Shown here: piece by piece, positions 1 through 5,887 of the stretch
How the letters are laid out: each line of letters begins with the position of its first letter
Position numbering within the stretch: the first letter of the stretch is position 1
From: JBBRSC01 sp038245795
GTDB taxonomy: Bacteria; Actinomycetota; Acidimicrobiia; Acidimicrobiales; Microtrichaceae
Length of the DNA stretch: 7,434 nucleotides
NCBI GenBank assembly: GCA_038245795.1
Contig: JBBRSC010000169.1
Location: 1-7,434, forward strand
Reading direction: 5' to 3'
Notes under the pieces: model-generated
Told to the model about the DNA's origin: nothing
Seen by the model: the letters and a program-made list of their open reading frames with translations, nothing else
Databases searched by the model: none
Made by a program: the position numbers and the translations under genes

Positions 1-840
1 GATTACATAGCCGACGTACCAAGATGACGCCCGCTGATGTTGAACTCACACGGGTCCGCACCCGAGCTTGTCGCCGCGGCCCGAGACAACGCCGGCACCC
101 TCATAGATGCGGTCTGCCCCCTCGTCACCAAGGTCCATCACGAGGTGAAGGTCCGCGCCGGCCAGGGATACTCGATCGTGTACGTCGGCCACGACGGCCA
201 CGAGGAAGCCGTTGGCACCATGGCCGTTGCGCCGAATGCCATGTGGCGCGTCGAATCGTTACAGGAGGTCGCGGAGCTTCCGGACTTCGATGGCCCCGTG
301 GCGCTCCTGGCCCAGACCACGTTGTCGCATCGGGACTGGTCCAACGTGCAGGACGCGACCGTGGAGCGTTTCCCCGATACCTGGGTGCCGGGGCGATCCG
401 ATCTGTGTTTCGCGACCACCAACCGGCAGTCGGCGCTGATGGAGATCGCACCACGTTGCGACGCCATGATCGTTGTGGGTTCCGCCAACTCCTCCAATAC
501 GTTGGCATTGGAGAAGCTGGCGCGTGAATCGGGTTGCGGCCGTGTGTTGCGCGTCAACGATGCCAACGAGTTGCCCGATGATCTCCACGGAACCGTCGGC
601 GTGACCGCCGGCGCGTCGGCCCCCGAGGACCTCGTCGACGCCGTGATCCAGCGCCTCGCTCCCCGCAACGGTGTCGAGGAGATCCGCATCACCACCGAGG
701 ACGAGTACTTCCCGCCGCCCCGCAATCTCCGGGCGTTGATCGGGTCGATCGAGAATGCGTTGGGGGCAACGCTCGGAGCGACCGCTCGCTCGGCCGATCG
801 TGATCTCGATGCCAGCGAAGTGCTCTCGCAGTTGTCCTGA
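1..840 (+). CDS. ispH: 4-hydroxy-3-methylbut-2-enyl diphosphate reductase (IspH/LytB), 5'-partial, interrupted by an in-frame TGA
   Basis: IspH is the [4Fe-4S] enzyme of the last MEP-pathway step, reducing HMBPP to IPP and DMAPP. The frame is open from base 1 except for TGA at 25-27. The eight codons before it (DYIADVPR) and those after it (RPLMLNSHG) both align gap-free with the E. coli stretch leading to SAHG, so the stop sits where a glycine (VPxG) is expected. Family motifs follow: SHG (E. coli His74), DAVCPLVTKVH (cluster cysteine), GHDGHEE (His124 and Glu126), AQTTLS (Thr167), DLCFATTNRQ (cluster cysteine), GSANSSN and GVTAGASAP. The first cluster cysteine and His41 would lie upstream of the window. 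Starting at ATG 37 would lose both, so that product could not work as IspH. The C-terminus runs roughly 30 residues past the usual end. Whether the stop is a base error, a real nonsense mutation or a decayed copy cannot be told here. The family call is certain. Confidence 0.93.
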
Positions 841-867
841 CCTCTGAAGTGGTTGCGGTTCGTTGCG

Positions 868-891
868 CTCGGCGCAGGTTTTGGTGCCGAG
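868..891. terminator. Hairpin in the ispH/plsC convergent gap, possible bidirectional terminator
   Basis: Bases 868-875 (CTCGGCGC) can pair with 884-891 (GTGCCGAG) in an 8-bp stem with one G-T wobble and an 8-base loop containing TTTT. It starts 27 bases after the ispH stop, between two converging genes, where a terminator is expected. There is no T-run after the stem on either strand, so it is not a canonical intrinsic terminator. U-tract-less hairpins have been proposed as terminators in actinobacteria. The function is inferred from position and folding only. Confidence 0.4.
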
Positions 892-905
892 AACGGCGGG
901 CATCC

Positions 906-921
906 ACGACCAACTGGTCGT
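906..921 (-). terminator. Small inverted repeat at the end of plsC, possible terminator
   Basis: ACGACCA (906-912) and TGGTCGT (915-921) are perfect inverted repeats separated by two bases. In practice this allows a 6-bp stem with a 4-base loop. It touches the last base of the plsC stop codon, the end of the seven-gene run. No T-tract follows on the minus strand. It could equally be chance or part of a larger structure with the neighbouring hairpin. Confidence 0.25.
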
Positions 922-1637
922 CAGCGACGTGTCGCCGTGCGTTCCTCGCTGATGCTGCGGGCCCTGTCGTAGAGAACCTGCACGGCCTCACCGAGCCGTG
1001 CTGTCAGTTCCGAAACTGCCGAGCGCGGCACTCGCCCCTCGAGCGCCACATCGGGGTAGATCAGCTCGCCGACAACGATCACGATGTCCGCCGGGCGCAC
1101 CATTTTCGAGCCGATCGGCATCGCCCGTTCTGATCCGCCGATTCCCATCGGCAGAATCGGTACCCGTTCGCGACAGGACACATAGGCCGGTCCGTCGAAC
1201 ATGTCGAGAATCGTGGGCCCCTCCTTGCGGCGACCCTCGGGGAACATCACGATTGGTTGCCCATCGGCCACGACCCCGCGAGCGGTTCGTAACGCGATGC
1301 GGTCCGTCGAGTCGCGATCAACCGGGAACGCACCCAGCGCTCGAAGCGAACGGTCAATAGGACCGTCGTAGAAGATGGAGTTCTTCGCCATCCATCGCAC
1401 GCGTCGAGTGGTCGCCAACGCTGGCAACATGAAGTCGATGTTCGACCGATGATTCGGCGCCAGGATGAATGCCCCGCTCTGCGGAAAACGCTCCGGGTGG
1501 ATCACCTCGAGGTGCCAGTAGAGCCGTGCGAGCGCGCGACCCGTTGATGCCATCGATCGATAGGCGGCCCGTGCTCCGAGCGAACTCCCAGCGGCAACGT
1601 TGGAGCTGATCAGCTCGTCGAGATCAGGAACCGACAT
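921..1637 (-). CDS. plsC: 1-acyl-sn-glycerol-3-phosphate acyltransferase (PlsC/LPLAT family)
   Basis: This is a 238-residue member of the LPLAT superfamily, which transfers an acyl chain to lysophosphatidic acid to give phosphatidic acid at the inner face of the cytoplasmic membrane. The diagnostic blocks appear in order: NHRSNID at residues 62-68 (the catalytic NHx4D), GAFPVDR at 102-108, FPEGRR at 132-137 (the FPEGTR block, with Arg for Thr) and PMGIGG at 163-168. There is no obvious transmembrane helix, so membrane attachment is probably peripheral. I chose ATG 1637 because GAGGGGGG lies just two bases upstream of it as a plausible Shine-Dalgarno. An upstream start at 1667 would add ten basic residues and lengthen the overlap with aroA-cmk from 14 to 44 bases. 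It is the last gene of the run. cmk-plsC-ispH proximity is familiar in Gram-positive bacteria, but here ispH faces the other way. Exact acyl acceptor is unproven. Confidence 0.9.
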   Translation of the reverse strand: MSVPDLDELISSNVAAGSSLGARAAYRSMASTGRALARLYWHLEVIHPERFPQSGAFILAPNHRSNIDFMLPALATTRRVRWMAKNSIFYDGPIDRSLRALGAFPVDRDSTDRIALRTARGVVADGQPIVMFPEGRRKEGPTILDMFDGPAYVSCRERVPILPMGIGGSERAMPIGSKMVRPADIVIVVGELIYPDVALEGRVPRSAVSELTARLGEAVQVLYDRARSISEERTATRR

Positions 1638-3594
1638 TGCCCCCCTCGCGCTCGAACGCCGCTGCAATCGCCTGAACCACCTCGGCGATCGTCAGGTCAG
1701 TTGTGTCGAGGATCAGTGAGCCCGTCGCGCTCCGTAGGGGCGAGTCGGCACGACTCGAGTCCAGGTGATCTCGTCGTTCGAGTTCCTCGGCAACACGGTC
1801 GATCTCGACACGGTCAATCTCCGTGGCCTCACCCTCGGCCATGTCGCGCTCTGAAGCGCGGCGCTGAGCCCGCGCCAGGGGGGACGCTGTGAGGAACACC
1901 TTGAGCTGAGCATCTGGGAAGACCACGGTGCCGATATCACGACCCTCGACGACCCCTCCGCCATTGGCGGTCATCCATTCGCGTTGCAGGTTCCGCATCA
2001 CGGTCCGCACCGGTGACACTGCGGCCACTACCGAGACGGCCTCGTTCACCGCCGCTGCCCGGATGGCCCGGGTCACATCCACCCCGTCGACCTCAACCTG
2101 GCCATCACGGCCCAACTCGATCGCAATGCCAGCTGCCAGGGTAGCGAGCGCCTCGTGATCGGCGAGTTCCACCCCGCGGTCCAACGCCGCCCAGGTCACC
2201 GCGCGGTACATCGCCCCGGTATCGAGGTAGGCCTTCCCCAACGACGCCGCCAGGAGCTTCGCGACGGTTGATTTTCCCGACCCTGCAGGACCGTCGATGG
2301 CCACGACTCCCCGACCGCTGACCATCGAATCACGTCGCAGTTCTTCAATCACCTCGAAGAACCTCGGAAATGTCTTGTTCACCACCGCAGGATCAGCGAT
2401 CTCGATACCACCGGCCCTCAAGCCAGCGACCGTGAAACTCATGGCCATGCGATGATCGTGGTACGTCTCGACAACGGCTGGCGACACCGTCGACGGTCGG
2501 ACGATCCAACCGTCCAGCAGTTCGTCGGCATCGACCCCGAGTCGACGCAACTCCGTGACCACCGACCCGATCCGATCGGTCTCCTTGGCGCGAATGAAGT
2601 CGATACCGGTGGCGACGGTCGGGCCATCGGCGAACGGCGCGATGGCGGCCAGCGTCGGGGCGGTATCGGAGATGTTGCCCAGATCAACCTCAATGCCGGA
2701 CAGCGAACCAGAGCCCCGCACCTCGATCGACGTCGGCGTCCGGACGACCTCCGCCCCCATGGATTCGAGCACGTCCACAAATCCCACATCGCCCTGCAAC
2801 GAGTCGCTTCCCAGGCCGTCGACTCGGACCCATCCGCCGCAGACGGCTGCCGCTGCGAAGAAGTACGAGGCGGCGGATGCATCGGGTTCCACCGCGAAGT
2901 TCGTCGCCCGATATCCGCCGGGTTCGATTCGCCATGCCGACGCCGATGTCGCCGTGACCGTGGCACCGAACGCTCGCATCACAGCGATGGTCATCTCGAC
3001 ATAGGGACGGCTCTGCAGTTCCCCGCCGACCACGACGCTCAGCCCGTGATCGAGCACGGGCCCGACCATCAACAGCCCGGACAAGAATTGGCTCGACGCT
3101 CCGGCATCGATCCGCACGTCAGGTCCCCACTCCCGACTCCCGGCGATCGTGATCGGAAGCGAACCGCCGGTGTCATCAATGCCGACACCGGCTGCTCGGA
3201 TGGCGTTGATCCCGTCGGCCATGGGTCGGGCCCGCAAGGGTGATGCGCCATCGATGACGGTTGGTCCCGACCCGAGCGCGGCGACCGCCATCAGGAACCG
3301 CGACGTCGTGCCCGAGAGGCGTGCGTCGATCGTGGTTGCCGACGTGGCGACCCTGCCGGCGCTCCCGACAATCGTGGCGCAATCCCCTTCGGCCTCGATC
3401 GTTGCGCCCAGCTGTCGGAGCCCATCAATCATGGCGGCAGTGTCATCCGCTCGCAGGACCCCGGTGAGCTCGGATGTCCCGGTGGCCAACGCCGCACAGA
3501 CCAAGGCCCGGTTGGTGATGCTCTTAGAACCCGGCAGCGACACGACAGCTCCCAGCGTGCCGATGATGGGCTCGATGCGCATGGATTCGTTCAA
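1624..3594 (-). CDS. aroA-cmk: Bifunctional 3-phosphoshikimate 1-carboxyvinyltransferase (EPSP synthase) / cytidylate kinase
   Basis: One 656-codon frame encodes two complete enzymes. Residues 1-423 are EPSP synthase, which joins PEP to shikimate-3-phosphate: LPGSKS at 20-25 (Lys24), SGTTSR at 94-99, RARP at 121-124, SSQ at 167-169, ISD at 308-310 (catalytic Asp), RAKETDR at 335-341, DHR at 380-382 and NKTFPRFFE at 406-414. Residues 424-656 are CMP kinase, which phosphorylates CMP and dCMP: P-loop GPAGSGKS at 435-442, LDTGAMYR at 457-464, GRDIGTVVFPDA at 551-562, DSSRADSPL at 612-620 and LDTTDLT at 629-635. Each half has normal stand-alone length, so there is no linker; Met424 sits at the junction without a clear Shine-Dalgarno. 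The start given is TTG at 3594, overlapping the tyrA stop (TTGA). ATG 3582, four codons in, is an equally good or better start by family length. Neither has a strong ribosome site, suggesting coupling to tyrA. The same fusion type is known elsewhere. Confidence 0.95.
   Translation of the reverse strand: MNESMRIEPIIGTLGAVVSLPGSKSITNRALVCAALATGTSELTGVLRADDTAAMIDGLRQLGATIEAEGDCATIVGSAGRVATSATTIDARLSGTTSRFLMAVAALGSGPTVIDGASPLRARPMADGINAIRAAGVGIDDTGGSLPITIAGSREWGPDVRIDAGASSQFLSGLLMVGPVLDHGLSVVVGGELQSRPYVEMTIAVMRAFGATVTATSASAWRIEPGGYRATNFAVEPDASAASYFFAAAAVCGGWVRVDGLGSDSLQGDVGFVDVLESMGAEVVRTPTSIEVRGSGSLSGIEVDLGNISDTAPTLAAIAPFADGPTVATGIDFIRAKETDRIGSVVTELRRLGVDADELLDGWIVRPSTVSPAVVETYHDHRMAMSFTVAGLRAGGIEIADPAVVNKTFPRFFEVIEELRRDSMVSGRGVVAIDGPAGSGKSTVAKLLAASLGKAYLDTGAMYRAVTWAALDRGVELADHEALATLAAGIAIELGRDGQVEVDGVDVTRAIRAAAVNEAVSVVAAVSPVRTVMRNLQREWMTANGGGVVEGRDIGTVVFPDAQLKVFLTASPLARAQRRASERDMAEGEATEIDRVEIDRVAEELERRDHLDSSRADSPLRSATGSLILDTTDLTIAEVVQAIAAAFEREGGNVGS
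1640..1647 (-). promoter_or_regulatory. Shine-Dalgarno of plsC, inside the end of aroA-cmk
   Basis: On the minus strand GAGGGGGG is followed by CA and then ATG at 1637. It falls within the Gly-rich last codons of the Cmk domain and decides the plsC start over the alternative start at 1667. The spacing is 2 bases from the last G and 6 from the GAGG core. Confidence 0.55.
1792..1821 (-). repeat. 15-base direct duplication in the Cmk domain
   Basis: Bases 1807-1821 and 1792-1806 read GAGATTGACCGTGTC and GAGATCGACCGTGTT on the minus strand, identical at 13 of 15 positions and in frame. They encode EIDRV twice (residues 592-601), in the segment between the lid arginines and the RRDHLDSSR motif. 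Both differences are third-base changes, which suggests an older duplication kept under protein-level selection. Confidence 0.7.
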
Positions 3595-4661
3595 GGGAGT
3601 TGACCGATCGAGACCACCAGGCTGTGGGCACGAAGCGCAACGGCGAGACGTTGGGCCGACTGGTCCTCGACCACCAAGACCAGGACGCCTCGACCACCCT
3701 CCGCTGAATGTGCGATCTCGATGTCCAGGATGTTGGCGCCCAACTCAGTTGCAGTAGTGGTCACCAATGAGATCTGCCCGGGAGTGTCAGCAATCGCAAT
3801 GCGCATTTCCACCAGATCGGCGGAGCCGACGGCACGCAACGGCAGGTTGGTGCGAGCGGCTCGGGCCTGCTCGAGACGATGAAGCAGCGCCTCGCGATCC
3901 TCGGCCGCGACCATCTCGCGGACCGTCCGGAGTTCGTTGATGAGGTCATCGAGGACGTCGCAGATGGCCGTCGAATTGTCGTTGCAGATGTCTGGCCAGA
4001 TCGCCGGACTCCCCGAGGCGATGCGTGTCATGTCCCGAAATCCGCCCGCCGCAAGTCGAAGCAACGCCGTATGATTTTCGCTGCGACGCGACGCCAGCGA
4101 CATCAACGTCGCAGCGGTGAGGTGCGGCACATGGGACACCATGGCAACCATGAGGTCGTGCTCGGTAGCCGAGAGGCTCACCACGTCAGCGCCCAACGAT
4201 GTCGCCATGCCGTGCACGAGCGCGAACGCATCCGGATCGGTGCGATCCGATGGCGTGAGTACCCAGACAGCACCCGCGAACATCGACGGATCAGCCCCGG
4301 CCACCCCGTCCTGCTCCGAACCCGCCATGGGATGTCCCCCGACAAAGCGCGGATCCGGCACGGCATCCGTGATCGTCGCCTTGACCGAGGCGACATCGGT
4401 CACTGCGGCGCGAGGATGGGCATCCAGCGCTTCGAGAACGGCCTCGACGACTGCGCCTGGCGGGACCGCAACGATGACAAGATCTGCGTCGTGATCCACT
4501 CCCAGCCGATCGATGGCGTCGGATGCGAGCGCAGCTGCAGCAACGAACGGATCGGCGTCGCGCCCTGTCACGAGCCAGCCGCGTTGGCGAAGCGCGGATG
4601 CAATAGACGCGCCGATGAGTCCGGTCCCGATCAGTTGAGCCTGACGGCGCGGGGCCGTCAT
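3591..4661 (-). CDS. tyrA: Prephenate dehydrogenase with C-terminal ACT domain
   Basis: This 356-residue cytoplasmic enzyme oxidatively decarboxylates prephenate to 4-hydroxyphenylpyruvate, the committed tyrosine step. The N-terminal Rossmann fold has GTGLIG at residues 12-17 and an acidic Asp35 at the end of the second strand (GRDAD), which favours NAD+ over NADP+ (inference). HPMAGSE at 110-116 and SHVPHL at 176-181, which holds the catalytic His of the family, are clear. GGFRDMTRIASGSP at 206-219 is also typical. Residues about 282-356 form an ACT domain (MRIAIADTPGQISLV onward), a fold that commonly binds amino acids, so feedback by tyrosine or a related ligand is likely but not shown. 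The start is ATG 4661 with GGAGG seven bases upstream. It follows aroH after a 66-base gap, and its TGA overlaps the TTG start of aroA-cmk. Arogenate rather than prephenate as substrate cannot be excluded from sequence. Confidence 0.95.
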   Translation of the reverse strand: MTAPRRQAQLIGTGLIGASIASALRQRGWLVTGRDADPFVAAAALASDAIDRLGVDHDADLVIVAVPPGAVVEAVLEALDAHPRAAVTDVASVKATITDAVPDPRFVGGHPMAGSEQDGVAGADPSMFAGAVWVLTPSDRTDPDAFALVHGMATSLGADVVSLSATEHDLMVAMVSHVPHLTAATLMSLASRRSENHTALLRLAAGGFRDMTRIASGSPAIWPDICNDNSTAICDVLDDLINELRTVREMVAAEDREALLHRLEQARAARTNLPLRAVGSADLVEMRIAIADTPGQISLVTTTATELGANILDIEIAHSAEGGRGVLVLVVEDQSAQRLAVALRAHSLVVSIGQLP

Positions 4662-4727
4662 CGAGCAACCTCCACGGTCACTGCCGTCCAGCAGCGGGCA
4701 ACGAGGGATTCGCAGAACAAACGATGG
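4662..4727 (-). other. Only intergenic gap in the minus-strand gene run (aroH-tyrA)
   Basis: Sixty-six bases separate the aroH stop from the tyrA start. Apart from the tyrA Shine-Dalgarno I see no convincing promoter hexamers, no T-tract terminator and no leader peptide or Trp/Tyr codon run that would suggest attenuation. Read-through from aroH is the simplest view. Confidence 0.5.
4667..4673 (-). promoter_or_regulatory. Strong Shine-Dalgarno of tyrA
   Basis: GGAGGTT on the minus strand, with the GGAGG core seven bases from ATG 4661. tyrA follows the only real gap in the operon, so it cannot rely on overlap with the preceding stop and has its own ribosome site. Confidence 0.7.
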
Positions 4728-5126
4728 TCACGAGGGAAGGTCATCACGGAGGGCCCGCGCGTTCTCGAGATAGACGTGGTGCAGTTCCGATCGATCCAGG
4801 GTGGTTTCCAGGTGCATCATCACCCGTATGCATTGCGGTGTTCCGCCGTCGATGTCGAGTTCCCGCGCGCAGATCAACGGAACGTCACCCAGGCCGATCA
4901 CCCGTGCCGCCGTCGCCGGGAAGATCGAATGCAGATCATCGGTTGCCGTGAACAGAATTGACACGATGTGATCGTGATCGGCGTGATTGCGATCGATCAT
5001 CTCGTTGACGAGGTCGACAACGCGACCCGTGACGTGCTCTGCTTCGTCGCGATCGAACGTGGTCGCTCCCCGCAACGCTCTGACCTTCACGGGCGCCGAC
5101 TCTACCTGGGATCGATCGGCGATCAT
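4728..5126 (-). CDS. aroH: Chorismate mutase, monofunctional AroH class
   Basis: This 132-residue protein aligns along its length with Bacillus subtilis AroH, the trimeric alpha/beta-barrel chorismate mutase that rearranges chorismate to prephenate; it is not of the helical AroQ class. Active-site counterparts are present: Arg19 in ALRGATT (Bs Arg7), Phe69 in IFP (Phe57), Cys86 in LICAREL (Cys75), Glu89 (Glu78), Arg101 in QCIRVM (Arg90) and Tyr119 in HHVYLE (Tyr108). About a dozen extra residues precede the conserved start. ATG 5126 is well supported: it overlaps the rluB stop as ATGA and has GGAGGAGGAA upstream. Its product is the substrate of the next gene, tyrA, so the pair forms the entry to tyrosine synthesis. 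No regulatory domain is fused to it, so control would have to act at TyrA or at another enzyme. Confidence 0.95.
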   Translation of the reverse strand: MIADRSQVESAPVKVRALRGATTFDRDEAEHVTGRVVDLVNEMIDRNHADHDHIVSILFTATDDLHSIFPATAARVIGLGDVPLICARELDIDGGTPQCIRVMMHLETTLDRSELHHVYLENARALRDDLPS

Positions 5127-5887
5127 GGTGTCGATTCCTCCTCCGGTGAAGCATGACGAGCCGGCTGCTCGGGACGCACCGCCCGTTCGAGTTCACGAAG
5201 TTCCACCTGCGTGAGTTCCCGCCATGCTCCCGGGGCCAGGGTCGTATCACGGATTGGTCCGATCCTCGTTCTGACGAGGCGAATCACCGGATGTCCCACT
5301 GCCTCGCACATCCGTCGCACCTGTCGATTGCGGCCTTCGTGGATCGTGAGACGAATCACTGACGGCTCGAGAAGCACCGCCTTGGCGGGGGCAGTGATTC
5401 CGTCGTCGAGCGTGACGCCCTCACGAAGCTGACGGAGTGCTCCGCGACTCGGACGCCCCTCGACCTGGGCCACATACTCCTTGTCGACGCCGAACGAGGG
5501 GTGGGTGATCCGATGGGTGAGGTCACCGTCGTTGGTCAGCAACAGCAGGCCTTCGGTCTCGGCGTCCAGCCGACCCACCGGCACCACCCGGGGTTCCGAC
5601 GGAACCAGGTCCACCACGGTAGGACGACCGTGCGTGTCCGCGGCCGTCGACACGACACCCCGGGGTTTGTTGACGAGATAGTGCACCAGATCTTCGCGGG
5701 TCCCGATCGGGACACCGTCGACCACGATCTGGTCGGTGTCAGCGTGTGCTCTGGCACCCAACGACACACGCTGCCCGTTGACGGTCACGCGACCAGCATC
5801 GATCAATTCCTCGCACGTGCGCCGCGATCCGATTCCGGCGCGGGCGAGGATCTTCTGGAGGCGTTCGCCCTCAGCCTCGGCGGTCAC
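5123..5887 (-). CDS. rluB: 23S rRNA pseudouridine synthase, RsuA/RluB family
   Basis: This 254-residue protein has an N-terminal S4 RNA-binding domain (residues about 8-55, ERLQKILARAGIGSRRTCE onward) followed by an RsuA/RluB-type catalytic domain. GRLDAETEGLLLLTNDG at 105-121 carries the catalytic Asp108, and EGRNRQVRRM at 184-193 is the other family hallmark. RluB converts U2605 (E. coli numbering) of 23S rRNA to pseudouridine; the position here is inferred from family and from the scpA-scpB-rluB context typical of RluB in Gram-positive bacteria. The start is GTG 5887, overlapping the scpB stop as GTGA, with no clear Shine-Dalgarno, so translational coupling to scpB is likely. The start fits because the S4 domain begins only seven residues later. 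The last fifteen or so residues are a non-conserved tail rich in Glu and Pro that overlaps the aroH ribosome site. Confidence 0.93.
   Translation of the reverse strand: MTAEAEGERLQKILARAGIGSRRTCEELIDAGRVTVNGQRVSLGARAHADTDQIVVDGVPIGTREDLVHYLVNKPRGVVSTAADTHGRPTVVDLVPSEPRVVPVGRLDAETEGLLLLTNDGDLTHRITHPSFGVDKEYVAQVEGRPSRGALRQLREGVTLDDGITAPAKAVLLEPSVIRLTIHEGRNRQVRRMCEAVGHPVIRLVRTRIGPIRDTTLAPGAWRELTQVELRELERAVRPEQPARHASPEEESTP
5135..5144 (-). promoter_or_regulatory. Strong Shine-Dalgarno of aroH embedded in rluB codons
   Basis: GGAGGAGGAA on the minus strand lies eight bases upstream of ATG 5126. The same bases encode part of the acidic EEE stretch near the RluB C-terminus, so the tail of RluB may be shaped by the need for this ribosome site. 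Confidence 0.65.

Noticed and set aside
25..27. Selenocysteine or UGA-to-glycine recoding at the ispH stop
   Set aside because: Glycine recoding of UGA belongs to other lineages, and every gene in this window terminates with TGA. The position is not a redox-active site, and I see nothing supporting a selenocysteine insertion element.
259..903. Minus-strand open frame of 214 codons opposite ispH
   Set aside because: It lies opposite strongly conserved IspH motifs and shows no domain of its own.
2280..2340. A separate cmk gene starting at Met424 of the fusion
   Set aside because: There is no stop codon between the domains and no clear Shine-Dalgarno before ATG 2325, so a single fused product is the simpler reading.
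3149..3757. Plus-strand open frame of 202 codons opposite aroA/tyrA
   Set aside because: Antisense shadow of the EPSP synthase domain; Ser/Pro/Arg-rich with no motif and no ribosome site worth noting.
4662..4727. Attenuator or tyrosine-responsive leader upstream of tyrA
   Set aside because: Only a weak 4-bp stem can be drawn, there is no T-tract, and there is no short leader frame enriched in Tyr or Phe codons.
3879..4961. Long plus-strand open frame (360 codons) opposite tyrA and aroH
   Set aside because: It is antisense to two genes with complete family motifs, has no recognisable domain, and its composition rich in Arg and His is typical of antisense frames in GC-rich DNA.
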